DNA of 64,000 nucleotides from Afipia sp. Root123D2 (GCF_001425835.1 NZ_LMDP01000001.1:869476-933475), one strand, 5' to 3'. Positions 38,297 through 47,103 are shown, counted from the stretch's first letter. Notes: generated from the letters alone by a model not told the origin. Translations and numbers: made by a program.

Positions 38297-38704
38297 TTAC
38301 CCCGCGCGCTTGCCGATGCGGCCGAGATGGGTGAAGGAAAATCCGCCGTCGTATTTCAGGCCATAGCCCAGCGCGCGGTCGATCCCGATATGCGCGCTCC
38401 AGATCAGCGCCAGGTGCATCGCCAGCGCCGAGGGCACCACCATGCCGACGATGCCGAGCAGCATCGGCACGATGGCGGCGTGGGCGGCATTGTAGACCGC
38501 CGCGCCGACGCGGGGCCCGGCAAGGTAGCCCAGGAAGCTCAAATCCGGCGCGAGCAAAAGGATGGCGAACATCCACCACGAGCCCTCGAAGTAGCTGTAG
38601 AACACCGCACAGGCCAGCGCGAGCGCCAATCCCTCCAGCCGCAGCAGCGTCCTCACGCCGCCGTAGACGGCGCCTGCCGTGGTTCCGTCACTCGCCTCAG
38701 TCAT
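38297..38704 (-). CDS. DUF4260 membrane protein
   Basis: The 135-aa protein has four hydrophobic segments and the conserved pattern LLRLEGLALALACAVFYSYF, then WWMFAILLLAPDLSFLGYLAGPRVGAAVYNAAHA and HIGIDRALGYGLKYDGGFSFTHLGRIG near the C terminus, which is the DUF4260 signature with its GYGLKY motif. It should reside in the inner membrane. No function has been established for the family, so none is claimed. It is divergent from the carboxylase gene at 38857. Confidence 0.8.
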   Translation of the reverse strand: MTEASDGTTAGAVYGGVRTLLRLEGLALALACAVFYSYFEGSWWMFAILLLAPDLSFLGYLAGPRVGAAVYNAAHAAIVPMLLGIVGMVVPSALAMHLALIWSAHIGIDRALGYGLKYDGGFSFTHLGRIGKRAG

Positions 38705-38856
38705 GCCGATTCCCCGAAAACCCCTGTTTAGTACGGGATTTCCGTATGTCCCCGGACAGCCAATCGGCCGTTTTCCACCGCCAAATCGCGTGCTAGACAG
38801 GTTCCAAATTACTCACATTTCAGGCGGCCGCCCGGCTGCCTTCCGGGGCGATACAC

Positions 38857-40389
38857 ATGAAAGATATCCTTGAAAAGCTCGACGGCCGGCGCGCGGGCGC
38901 GAAACTCGGCGGCGGCGAAAAGCGCATCGAGGCGCAGCACGGCCGCGGCAAACTGACCGCGCGCGAGCGCATCGAACTGCTGCTCGACAAGGGGTCGTTC
39001 GAGGAATTCGACATGTTCGTTGAGCATCGCTCGGTCGAATTCGGCATGGAGAAGAACAAGGTGCCGGGCGACGGCGTCGTCACCGGCTGGGGCACGGTCA
39101 ACGGCCGCACCGTGTTCGTGTTCGCGAAAGACTTCACCGTGTTCGGCGGCTCGCTGTCCGAGACCCACGCGCTGAAGATCACCAAGCTGCAGGACATGGC
39201 GCTGAAGGCGAGGGCGCCGATCATCGGGCTATACGACGCCGGTGGGGCGCGCATCCAGGAGGGCGTTGCGGCGCTCGCGGGTTATTCCTACGTGTTTCGC
39301 CGCAACGTGCAGGCCTCGGGCGTCATTCCGCAGATCAGCGTCATCATGGGGCCGTGCGCGGGCGGCGACGTCTATTCGCCGGCGATGACCGATTTCATTT
39401 TCATGGTGAAGAACACCAGCTACATGTTCGTCACCGGACCGGACGTGGTGAAGACCGTCACCAACGAAGTCGTTACCGCCGAAGAACTCGGCGGCGCGTC
39501 GGTCCACGCCACGCGCTCGTCGATCGCCGACGGCGCGTTCGAGAACGATGTCGAGACGCTGCTGCAGATGCGCCGGCTGATCGACTTCCTGCCGAGCAAC
39601 AACACCGTGGGCGTGCCCGAGTGGCCGAGTTTCGACGACATCGAACGCGTCGACAACTCGCTCGATACGCTGATTCCGGAAAATCCGAACCAGCCCTACG
39701 ACATTAAGGAACTGATCCTGAAGGTGGTGGACGAGGGCGATTTCTTCGAACTCGCCGACACGTTCGCCAAGAACGTCGTCACCGGCTTCGGCCGCGTCGC
39801 CGGCAAGACGGTGGGCTTCGTCGCGAACCAGCCGATGGTGCTGGCGGGCGTGCTCGACTCTGACGCCTCGCGCAAGGCCGCGCGCTTCGTGCGGTTCTGT
39901 GACGCTTTCAACATTCCGATCGTCACCTTCGTGGACGTGCCGGGCTTCCTGCCGGGCACCGCGCAGGAATATGGCGGGCTGATCAAGCATGGCGCGAAGC
40001 TCTTGTTCGCGTATTCGCAGTGCACGGTGCCGCTGGTCACGGTCATCACCCGCAAGGCCTATGGCGGCGCGTTCGACGTCATGGCGTCGAAGGAGATCGG
40101 CGCCGACCTCAATTACGCCTGGCCGACCGCGCAGATCGCGGTGATGGGCGCCAAGGGCGCGGTGGAGATCATCTTCCGGCAGGACATTGGCGACGCTGAG
40201 AAGATCGCCGCGCGCACCAAGGAATACGAGGATCGTTTCCTGTCACCGTTCGTCGCCGCCGAGCGCGGCTATATCGACGACGTGATCATGCCGCACTCGA
40301 CCCGCCGCCGTATCGCCCGCGCGCTTGCCATGCTCAAGGACAAGCACGTCGACGTGCCGATGAAGAAGCACGACAACATTCCGTTGTGA
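38857..40389 (+). CDS. pccB: Acyl-CoA carboxylase beta chain (propionyl-CoA carboxylase-like)
   Basis: The 510-aa protein is a biotin-dependent carboxyltransferase subunit that moves CO2 from biotin to propionyl-CoA or a related acyl-CoA. It begins [12 protein letters not shown] and has [11 protein letters not shown]-like [23 protein letters not shown], the oxyanion-hole blocks [15 protein letters not shown] and [16 protein letters not shown], and [19 protein letters not shown] in the C-terminal half. Length and motifs match PccB. The alpha chain (biotin carboxylase plus carrier) is not in the window; the AT-rich island starts just after the stop. Confidence 0.93.
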   Translation: MKDILEKLDGRRAGAKLGGGEKRIEAQHGRGKLTARERIELLLDKGSFEEFDMFVEHRSVEFGMEKNKVPGDGVVTGWGTVNGRTVFVFAKDFTVFGGSLSETHALKITKLQDMALKARAPIIGLYDAGGARIQEGVAALAGYSYVFRRNVQASGVIPQISVIMGPCAGGDVYSPAMTDFIFMVKNTSYMFVTGPDVVKTVTNEVVTAEELGGASVHATRSSIADGAFENDVETLLQMRRLIDFLPSNNTVGVPEWPSFDDIERVDNSLDTLIPENPNQPYDIKELILKVVDEGDFFELADTFAKNVVTGFGRVAGKTVGFVANQPMVLAGVLDSDASRKAARFVRFCDAFNIPIVTFVDVPGFLPGTAQEYGGLIKHGAKLLFAYSQCTVPLVTVITRKAYGGAFDVMASKEIGADLNYAWPTAQIAVMGAKGAVEIIFRQDIGDAEKIAARTKEYEDRFLSPFVAAERGYIDDVIMPHSTRRRIARALAMLKDKHVDVPMKKHDNIPL

Positions 40390-40440
40390 GTAGCTTGGCG
40401 AAAGCTAGGCTTGTACTCGTATGGAAGCGAAAGAGGGGAC

Positions 40441-41823
40441 GTGTTTCAAGAGCATCAACTAGATTATGACTGGCGGTTTGCTCCAGAATCGGTGTCAAAA
40501 ATAGCGTGTGAGGCAAAAATGGCAGAAGGAATTCTGCTATTGGGATGCCCTTCGCTGGTGGCGACGTTGGGGCACTTAGGTCGTCGAGGCTCATTGATTG
40601 AACGCAATCCTAACTACCTTTCTCCCTCTGACGGTTTTGATGTCATCAACATTGACCTGCGCTTTGGAATGCCAAAGCTTGCAGGTGAGTATCGTTATGA
40701 CCTTTGTGTAATAGATCCTCCATGGTACCTGCACGAATTCATTCGTTGGATGAATATTGGACTCTCGCAAATCAATCTTGGAGGGTCTATTTTATTCAGC
40801 CTTTGGCCTGAGACGGTGCGCCCCTCGGCGAAGCATGAGCATTCTTCCATTTTTGAGGCGCTATCCGGTGTTGGGAGGGTCGAAACGATTGGTAAGACAG
40901 TCTATCGTTTACCAGCTTTCGAAGAAGTCATTTTTGCGGCGACGAGACTGTTACCTCCGCAGCGCGAAGGCTTGCTTTTGCGACTTATCAAGCAGACCGA
41001 GCATCTTTTGGATGACTCTCCGTTCCCTTTTACGGGGTCGGAATGGTTCAGGTTCACATTGTCGGGCGAGCAGGTCGCTTTGAAGGTTTGTGCGCAAGAG
41101 CAGCAGTTCGTGAACACCTATGAGTTTGATCTTGCCCCGTTTGTTTTGAAGTCGACGAGTCGACGTGATCCTATTCTCCCACATATCAACATTTGGACTT
41201 CCCGGAATCGTGTAGCTCGGCTGCATTCTCCGATTTCGATTGTCGACGGCCTCAATGATCAAAACGAGACGGCTCTCCGCTTTCTTGTTGAAAAAATGGG
41301 AATGCAGTTTGATCCGCGGAACGTAAATTGGGGGGGCGTCATGGCAACACCCAGCGTAATGCTGAGATTTCGTGATGTAGATGTTTTTTCTGTTGAAGAA
41401 CACAACAAGATTTTCAAAGAGAAAGGAAGTGTGCTTTGGGGGCTCTGGCTGAAATCGTTTGAGAATGCCGGCGAAATTTTGAAACGTCTTACGGCGAAGT
41501 CGGTTGATCGAATTTACATTGCTAATACATCAAGAAAGTCCAATCCTGAGATTTTCGTATGTGATGTTAAGCGCATTATTTCCAACATCGCAGATGTCGA
41601 TGACGCACTTGTTCCTGAATATTATCAGGAGCGTAAGGCGGAAGTTCCTATCTGGTTCGAGTTAGCTTCCCGGATCGCAGAAATCGACGCAGACAAGCGA
41701 TTGAAGGCGCTTCTGGGTGTGCCAACGATATATTTTTTGGACTATGATCAAAATAGTAATGTCATCAACTCTGCACCGCAGCGGCAGTACAAATTGAAGG
41801 CTCGCGATGGGCGCTCCATTTGA
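40441..41823 (+). CDS. DPPW-motif methyltransferase-like protein with unassigned C-terminal domain
   Basis: Counting from the GTG at 40441, about two bases after GAGGGG, gives 460 aa; a TTG at 40411 is an alternative. Residues about 30-175 look like a class I methyltransferase of the adenine-N6 kind: ILLLGCPSL (motif I position), SLIERN (acidic strand end), and CVIDPPWYLHEF (motif IV DPPW). The rest, about 280 residues, matches no family I recognise; a block KGSVLWGLWLKSFENAG and IYIANTSRKSNPEIFV stand out. Base composition and codon use are clearly more AT-rich than the flanking genes, a sign of transfer. The gene ends overlapping a metallophosphoesterase (TTGA). A DNA- or nucleotide-modifying role is inference. 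Confidence 0.6.
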   Translation: MFQEHQLDYDWRFAPESVSKIACEAKMAEGILLLGCPSLVATLGHLGRRGSLIERNPNYLSPSDGFDVINIDLRFGMPKLAGEYRYDLCVIDPPWYLHEFIRWMNIGLSQINLGGSILFSLWPETVRPSAKHEHSSIFEALSGVGRVETIGKTVYRLPAFEEVIFAATRLLPPQREGLLLRLIKQTEHLLDDSPFPFTGSEWFRFTLSGEQVALKVCAQEQQFVNTYEFDLAPFVLKSTSRRDPILPHINIWTSRNRVARLHSPISIVDGLNDQNETALRFLVEKMGMQFDPRNVNWGGVMATPSVMLRFRDVDVFSVEEHNKIFKEKGSVLWGLWLKSFENAGEILKRLTAKSVDRIYIANTSRKSNPEIFVCDVKRIISNIADVDDALVPEYYQERKAEVPIWFELASRIAEIDADKRLKALLGVPTIYFLDYDQNSNVINSAPQRQYKLKARDGRSI

Positions 41824-42796
41824 GTGATGTTCATCTCGGTGATGATCACGCCTTCCGCTATCCGGTTAAGAAAAGCAAAAGCGATACCAGTCCTCGAAAA
41901 GCGCTTTCTGAAGTCCTTTACGAGGATCTAAGAAGCTTGGATGTGTTGGGTCAGATCGGATGCGTCATAATTTCAGGAGATATCTTGACTAAGGGGGCAT
42001 GGTCTAAGCCTCACGAATCTGGAGATAGGAAACTTTCAGGGCTTGATGTTGCCAAGGAATTTTTGAATGATCTTTCGGACGCCATTTCGGTTGATCCTAA
42101 GCTTTTTTGTATTGTTCCGGGCAATCATGACATCGTGCGGAAAGCATCCGAGCCGCCCGAAGTCAGGAAGCTCTACTTCATTATTCGCATGAGGAAGGAT
42201 TTCGCGCCCTTAGAGAAGAGTTTTGCGGGGTGTATAAGCTTTCGCCACTAAATTATGTTGTGCATATAGAGTATGGAAAGAGTGTGCTTCTCTTGGGGAT
42301 GCTCAACTCTGCTTATTTGAATGAACAGACGGAGTTCGCCGAGTACGGTTACGTTGGTGATGATGCCGACGAAATATTTGATATATTGGAGCGAGAAACG
42401 TCGGACCGTGTGACTAAAATTGTTGTGCTTCATCATCACCTATTGCCGGTTTATGAGCGAGAAGTTGTCGCGACCAACGGGAAAATCTCGATGACTTTAG
42501 ACGCGGCGCGATTATTGCGCCGCTCGCAAGAGGCTGGCGTATCAATTGTTCTCCATGGTCATCAACATTCTACGAAGAGGATGGTATTTTCTGCGGCGAG
42601 CGCGGAGATGAGCAAAGAAAGCAGGGCGGCCAATAGATCGATTACCATTATAGCTGCAGGCAGCAGTGGTGCGAAACGAGAGCGGCTTCCTGTAGATGAA
42701 ACAAATGCATATGCGCTGATAGATATGGATTCGGGAAATCCCGTTGTTAGGATGCGTCGTATTTTCTCTGATGGTCGAAAAGCTGAAGATTGGTAG
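41820..42796 (+). pseudogene. Calcineurin-like metallophosphoesterase, broken by a frameshift near 42180
   Basis: Two frames together make one phosphoesterase. The first (41820-42251, TTG start) carries the metal-binding motifs SDVHLG, SGDILTKG and VPGNHDIV. The second frame supplies LHHHLLP and LHGHQHS, the remaining ligands. In the second frame, sense protein continues back to about 42182 (YSHEEGFRALREEF), so one base seems to be missing near 42180. All five motif groups of a two-metal calcineurin-fold phosphoesterase are present apart from the break. Reading upstream of the TTG in the same frame gives WALH, the missing first beta strand, so the true start may lie inside the previous gene or the two may once have been fused. 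Composition is AT-rich like its partner. Confidence 0.75.
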
Positions 42797-42819
42797 TTTC
42801 ATCAGGAGAAAGCGTCACA

Positions 42820-43137
42820 ATGTCGCTCCACATCCTCTTCATCGTCCGTGCCGTCGTCCCCGATGAATCAAAACGCCAAGCGTTCGATCAATGGTATTCG
42901 CGCGAGCATCTGCCCGATGCGGTGAAAGTGTTCGGCTGCAGGCGGGCGTGGCGGACGTGGAGCGCGGTCGATCCCTCGGTGCATCAGGCGTTCTATGAGT
43001 TCGACGACCGCGCTTCGCTCGATACTGCTGTTGGCGGCGACGAGATGAAGCGGCTGGTGCGCGATTTCGACCGCGACTGGCCGGACATCAAGCGCTCGCG
43101 CGATATTCTCGTGCTGGCGGAGACGTGGCCGGCCTGA
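42820..43137 (+). CDS. EthD/dimeric alpha-beta-barrel-like small protein
   Basis: The ATG at 42820, with AGGAGA ten bases upstream, gives 105 aa (MSLHILFIVRAVVPDES). FDQWYSREHLPDAVKVFGCRRAWR is the pattern of EthD-like stress-responsive barrel proteins, with the YxxEHLP histidine. Base composition returns to that of the host here, marking the end of the island. No operon partner is certain because the island genes lie just upstream. Function is not known beyond the fold. Confidence 0.65.
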   Translation: MSLHILFIVRAVVPDESKRQAFDQWYSREHLPDAVKVFGCRRAWRTWSAVDPSVHQAFYEFDDRASLDTAVGGDEMKRLVRDFDRDWPDIKRSRDILVLAETWPA

Positions 43138-43277
43138 TCTGCGCCGCGCGTTGCTCACCCCGAGAGGTGCGCTCTTTCCCTCCCCACAAAGGTCCTCGCT
43201 GAGTCTGTTATCGGGCCGGCGAAGCCGGACCCGTTGGCGGGGACGACACCTGGCGAGCCTCTGTGCTACGTAAGCAT

Positions 43278-43905
43278 ATGCTTCCCGCCGACTCGGTTCT
43301 CTTCATGTTCGGACTGGTTGCCATGGTCGCCGAGGCGATGACCGCGGCGCTGGCTGCCGGCCGCCGCAAAATGGACTGGTTCGGCGTCGCCATGCTCGGC
43401 GCGATCACGGCGCTCGGTGCGGGATGTGTTGCTCGGTCACTATTCATTGCTGTGGGTCAAGCATCCCATGCTGCTGGTGCTCACCGGCGTTTCGGCCTTG
43501 CTCACCATCGCGCTGGCGCAGGTGATCCACCGTTTTCATTCGCTGTTTCTGGTGCTGGATGCGATCGGACTCGTCGTATTCACCATCATCGGCTGCAACG
43601 TGGCGCTGGCGATGGGCCAGCCGCTCACCATCGTGGTGGTGGCGGGCATGATTACCGGCTGCGTCGGCGGTGTGCTGCGTGACATGCTGTGTACGGAAAT
43701 TCCATTGCTTTTCCGCAGCGAGCTATACGCCACCGTATCGCTGACTACCGGGGCGATTTATGTCGCGGCAACGCGATATGGCCTGAACCACGTCGGGGCG
43801 GTGATCGGCGCCTTCATCATCGGCCTGGCGTTCCGCCTGCTGGCGATCCGCTACAAGTGGGAGATGCCGAAATTCATCTACGAGCGCGAAACGCCGCCGC
43901 ACTGA
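43278..43905 (+). pseudogene. TRIC-type (UPF0126) channel gene with an 11-base deletion
   Basis: The first frame (ATG at 43278) encodes FMFGLVAMVAEAMTAALAAGRRKMDWFGVAMLGAITALG, the first half of a trimeric intracellular cation channel family protein. From about 43417 the next frame continues with VRDVLLGHYSLLWVKHP and a full second half with several membrane segments (DAIGLVVFTIIGCNVALA, ITGCVGGVLRDMLC). The normal motif ALGGGTVRD is reduced to ALG/VRD: about 11 bases covering the glycines and Thr are lost, which shifts the frame. A sequencing slip is less likely than a real deletion of this size. The second half could still be translated from an internal GTG at 43417. Confidence 0.75.
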
Positions 43906-43941
43906 GCCGCAATCTTCGGAGGCTGGTGATGATCGGCCTTG

Positions 43942-44412
43942 TCAGGCCTCGGCCTGCGCGGGGTGCCCGTTGCGCCAGCGCGCGATGATGCCGGCGGCGA
44001 TCTGCATGGTCACGCCGAGAAGCCACCAGCCGGCGATGGTCAGCGTCCAGCCGAGACCGATAGCGGGGTCGGTGACGATGGTGTAGACCGAAACGAAGGC
44101 GGCAAGAGCGGCGAGAAACGTGCCTGCGGCGCTGAGCAATTCGACGATGTCGGTTTTCGGCAGGTCGTCGCCGCTTTGGGCGCGGCGGCGAAACACCCGC
44201 GGAATGTCGATGCCGACATAGAAGCCGAGCGCGCCGAGGATGACCATGCCGAGCACCATGCCGAGCGAGCCGAACAATTCGATGCGTGCGCCGGACATGT
44301 GCGTGGCGACGAACAGGCCGCATGACGCGCCTGCCATCGCAAGGCCGATCCGCTCGATCACGTGAGCGCATCTGCTGGTGAAACTGTTGGATGATGGGCC
44401 CGTTTCGCTCAT
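43942..44412 (-). CDS. Four-helix inner-membrane hypothetical protein
   Basis: The start at 44412 (MSETGPSSNSF) gives 156 aa; a longer open frame to 44526 is not supported. Four hydrophobic stretches are visible: ERIGLAMAGASCGLFVATH, FGSLGMVLGMVILGALGFYVG, LLSAAGTFLAALAAFVSVYTI and TLTIAGWWLLGVTMQIAAGI. A charged loop RVFRRRAQSGDDLPK separates helices two and three. I do not recognise the family. It stands between the convergent TRIC pseudogene and a small secreted protein gene. Confidence 0.65.
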   Translation of the reverse strand: MSETGPSSNSFTSRCAHVIERIGLAMAGASCGLFVATHMSGARIELFGSLGMVLGMVILGALGFYVGIDIPRVFRRRAQSGDDLPKTDIVELLSAAGTFLAALAAFVSVYTIVTDPAIGLGWTLTIAGWWLLGVTMQIAAGIIARWRNGHPAQAEA

Positions 44413-44560
44413 GGTGCGATTAAACACCAAGTGCGCGCCGCCGTCGCGTCGGGCGAGGGCGTTACACCGCTCCGCACCATCACATTGCGGGGAGTTCCCG
44501 TTGCCGCAGCGCGGCAAACTGGCCACGCTTGCGGCGCACTAAAGGTCGTGCGCCAACAAG

Positions 44561-44583
44561 AAGCCCCGCCGAAGCGGGGTTTC
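44561..44583. terminator. Bidirectional terminator hairpin
   Basis: AAGCCCCGC and GCGGGGTTT pair around CGAA, giving a GC-rich stem with flanking A/T on both sides. It ends the leftward gene at 44601. Confidence 0.6.
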
Positions 44584-44600
44584 TGTCGTGCGACTGATGC

Positions 44601-44858
44601 TTACCACCAGGTCCGGCAGACGCGGCGGCCGGGACCCCAGTAGCGGCATTTGCGCACCATGGGCGGACGCACCACGACCCTGCCGCGATTGGCACGGCAG
44701 CGGCCATAGGCGCCACGATGGAAGCCGGGGCCGCAGCCTTGCGCGACATTGATGACATCGCTGCCGGTTGGTGCTGCGGGCGCAGGGGACATCGCGTTGG
44801 CTACGCCGAAGCCGGCGATCGTGGATGCAAACAACGCAGCAACGAACAATTTTTTCAT
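44601..44858 (-). CDS. Small secreted GCG_CRPN-type protein
   Basis: The 85-aa product has a clean signal peptide (KKLFVAALFASTIAGFGVANA). The mature part contains GCGPGFHRGAYGRCRANRG, the GCG_CRPN element found at the start of small Cys/Arg/Pro/Asn-rich secreted proteins in this bacterial group, then RPPMVRKCRYWGPGRRVCRTWW. Four cysteines could form two disulphides. Function is unknown; periplasmic or extracellular location is inferred from the signal. A terminator lies just after the stop. Confidence 0.75.
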   Translation of the reverse strand: MKKLFVAALFASTIAGFGVANAMSPAPAAPTGSDVINVAQGCGPGFHRGAYGRCRANRGRVVVRPPMVRKCRYWGPGRRVCRTWW

Positions 44859-45089
44859 GAGTATGTTCCTCGGTTAAGTCGGCCTAACGGCGACATTCCT
44901 AGAGTGGTTCCGCGCAATGGCAAGAGTAAGGAACGAATATGAATGGCTGTTCAGGCAACGCATGAAAACCGCATGAAAAGTCGTTGCCTCTGATTCGATC
45001 TGGAACGGATCGCAAGGCTCGCGGGTTCAGTTTCAGTTCATGCCGGCGGCGCGATGATGATGCGTCCCGATAATCGAAAGGAGGACGTC

Positions 45090-45404
45090 ATGGAGCGCCG
45101 TGATTTTCTGAAAGCAGCTTTCGGGTTCGGCCTTGGCGCCGTCGCGATGGCTTCAGCAGCGAAGGCAGCACCATTTGCTGTGCAGCCACTGACACCGGAC
45201 GGGCTTTCGCCGCAATCGCGTCCGGAAGCCCAGCCTGCGGTGGCTGACGAAAAGGATATCGATCAGGCCAGGGTTGAGCAGGTGCAATGGCGCCGCCGCC
45301 GCTACTGGCGTCGCCGCTATTATCGCCGTCACTATTGGGGCTATCGCCGCCCGTGGCGCCGCCGCTTGCGTCGGCGTTACTATCGCCGCCGTTACTACTA
45401 CTGA
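45090..45404 (+). CDS. Small Arg/Tyr-rich protein with Tat-type signal
   Basis: The ATG at 45090 follows a strong AAAGGAGG site and gives 104 aa. MERRDFLKAAFGFGLGAVAMASAAKA carries the twin-arginine pattern RRDFLK and a hydrophobic stretch ending AKA, so export through Tat is likely. The middle is polar. The last 37 residues are nearly all Arg, Tyr and Trp in RRRYW/RRYYRR-like units, with very high positive charge. No family with a known function is recognised; nucleic acid or envelope-anion binding is speculation. A strong terminator follows 22 bp after the stop. Confidence 0.75.
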   Translation: MERRDFLKAAFGFGLGAVAMASAAKAAPFAVQPLTPDGLSPQSRPEAQPAVADEKDIDQARVEQVQWRRRRYWRRRYYRRHYWGYRRPWRRRLRRRYYRRRYYY

Positions 45405-45425
45405 TCAGATACAGGTTCTGAGAAT

Positions 45426-45460
45426 AAGCCCCGCAGCGAATCATTCGCTGCGGGGCTTCT
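45426..45460. terminator. Strong bidirectional terminator between convergent genes
   Basis: A 15-bp stem AAGCCCCGCAGCGAA / TTCGCTGCGGGGCTT encloses TCA. It is flanked by T-rich sequence on the right and serves the Arg/Tyr-rich gene and, on the other strand, the gene at 45468. Confidence 0.85.
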
Positions 45461-45467
45461 GTTCGAA

Positions 45468-46331
45468 TCAGAGTTTCGGCGCGCTGCCGGCGGGCGCGCG
45501 ATTTTGCGCTTCGCTCTTTTCAGCGGCGAATGCCGCATCGTCGATCTTCGCCGCGCTGGCGATGCGTTTGAAATCGATCAGCGTGAATATCGCCTTGCTG
45601 ACGCGGTCCGCGGTGACGCCCGGCAACAGGGCGACGCTAAGGAGGCCATCGCAATTTGCGCTTTTGGCTTCGGCCACAAGGCCGGCGAGCGACTTGTCGG
45701 AAGCTGCCTCGACATGCTTGAGCGCCGCGATGCAACTTCCCCGGCCGTTCGAATCGTTCAGCGCCACGGCGGCCCTCGGGTTGACCGGCGCGTTGAGCGC
45801 GTCGAGCGCCGAGGCCGGGGTGTATTTCTGTTTCACCGAAACGATTTTGCCCTTGCGGTAGAAGTAATAGATGTGGCCGTCGCCGATCACGGTGGGCTTG
45901 CCGTATTTATCGGTCACGTGCGCGATCATTTCGGTCTTGGACGGCTGCCCCGTCTTGCTGAAGCCGAGGCTGCGGAGGACGTAATAGGCGACATTGCCGC
46001 TGGCCGGCGAGGAGAACGCGCTGGTCATCGTTTCGCCGGCATGGTCGGCGGTGGCAGGTTTGTCGAATGTCATTGATGTGACATAGGTGACGTTGGTACT
46101 GCCGAATTTCTGTTGCACCGCCTGCGGCTTCACGCCGGGAAGATCCTTGAGATAGCTCTCATAGACTGCGCGGGCCTTATCGGCATCGACCTCGCTCGAC
46201 ATCCCGACAATGTCCGGCTGCAGCTTTCCGGGAAACGCCGTGTCCGGCGTCTTCGATTTGATCTCGTAGGCGAAGGCGGGGAAGGCGACCGCAACAAGCC
46301 CCACGGCCACCAGCAACGCGCGTCTCGACAT
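45468..46331 (-). CDS. Secreted hypothetical protein (287 aa)
   Basis: The start at 46331 (MSRRALLVAVGLVAVAFPAFAYEI) includes a signal peptide with cleavage near FAYE; a longer open frame to 46481 adds nothing conserved. The mature region has VDADKARAVYESYLKDLPG, YVTSMTFDKPATADHAG and YYFYRKGKIVSVKQKYTPA, and a C-terminal part with LLPGVTADRVSKAIFTLIDFKRIA. Predominantly alpha/beta with no membrane segment beyond the signal. I do not recognise a family. Periplasmic location is inferred. Confidence 0.65.
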   Translation of the reverse strand: MSRRALLVAVGLVAVAFPAFAYEIKSKTPDTAFPGKLQPDIVGMSSEVDADKARAVYESYLKDLPGVKPQAVQQKFGSTNVTYVTSMTFDKPATADHAGETMTSAFSSPASGNVAYYVLRSLGFSKTGQPSKTEMIAHVTDKYGKPTVIGDGHIYYFYRKGKIVSVKQKYTPASALDALNAPVNPRAAVALNDSNGRGSCIAALKHVEAASDKSLAGLVAEAKSANCDGLLSVALLPGVTADRVSKAIFTLIDFKRIASAAKIDDAAFAAEKSEAQNRAPAGSAPKL

Positions 46332-46416
46332 GAACCACCTGTTTGAAATGCTGAAATTAAAAGCCGCGCGATTACGCCGATTTTTGCCGGATGCTGTCAA
46401 CTGCGACGTGGTGTCG

Positions 46417-47103
46417 TCAGTCCGCCGGAGCGCCGAAAAGTGCTGCAAACTGGCTCTCGCCTTTCGGGGTGAAGGTGACAATCCGGTTGCCGGGATCGCG
46501 CCGCGCCCATTTCAGGTCTGTCAGCCGCGCCAGCATGGCGGCGCCAAGCGTGCCGGCGAGGTGGCTGCGCCGCGCGCTCCAGTCGAGGCAGGTCTTGCAC
46601 AGCGGCCGCCGCGAGCCTTGCAGGACGTCGAGGTCGATGCCGAACTTGGCGATGAATCGTTCACCGTCTAGGGTCAGCGCGATCGTGCCCTTGTGCTGAC
46701 GGATGAATTTTCTCTCGGTCATGGCATCGAGCATTCGCACGCCGAAAGAGCCGGCGAGGTGGTCGTAGCAGACCCGGGCGCGGCGCAGGGCCGGATCCTT
46801 CGGCCCGGTGCGCACCCGCACCCCGGCGCGGGTCGCCAGCACCATCAGGCTTTCGAGGGCGGCGGCGACCTCCGGCCCGGCGATGCGATAGTAGCGATGG
46901 CGGCCCTGCTTCTGCGGCGTGATCAGGAGGCCGGATTCCAGCTTGGCGAGATGCGAACTTGCGGTCTGCGGCGTCACACCGGCTTCCTGGGCGAGTTCGC
47001 TCGCGGTCAACGCGCGGCCGCTCATTAGTGCCGTGAGCATGTTGCAGCGAGCAGGATCGCCGACGAGGGCTGCGATCATCGCGATATCGGGGCCTGTTTT
47101 CAT
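46417..47103 (-). CDS. ArsR-family winged-helix regulator, long form
   Basis: The start at 47103 (MKTGPDIAMIAALVGDPARCN) gives 228 aa; an open frame reaches 47199 but overlaps the divergent gene. The ArsR-type HTH lies at about residues 12-80: ALMSGRALTASELAQEAGVTPQTASSHLAKLESG, then GRHRYYRIAGPEV. The C-terminal extension, with two cysteines in PLCKTCLDWSARRSHLAG and a repeated GxxxxxKG fold, is typical of the longer DNA-binding ArsR proteins annotated in proteobacteria. It is divergent from a NIPSNAP pseudogene 77 bp away, which may have been its target. Confidence 0.85.
   Translation of the reverse strand: MKTGPDIAMIAALVGDPARCNMLTALMSGRALTASELAQEAGVTPQTASSHLAKLESGLLITPQKQGRHRYYRIAGPEVAAALESLMVLATRAGVRVRTGPKDPALRRARVCYDHLAGSFGVRMLDAMTERKFIRQHKGTIALTLDGERFIAKFGIDLDVLQGSRRPLCKTCLDWSARRSHLAGTLGAAMLARLTDLKWARRDPGNRIVTFTPKGESQFAALFGAPAD

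Noticed and set aside
42090-42251. Programmed ribosomal frameshift in the phosphoesterase
   Set aside because: The only slippery T-run (near 42102) is before the GNHD motif, which is still read in the first frame; the break itself has no slippery heptamer or clear downstream structure.
40390-42819. Integrative element or prophage around the AT-rich island
   Set aside because: No integrase, transposase, phage gene, tRNA target or flanking direct repeat could be seen. A short TAGCTT/AAGCTA hairpin at 40391-40407 is too weak to call an end.
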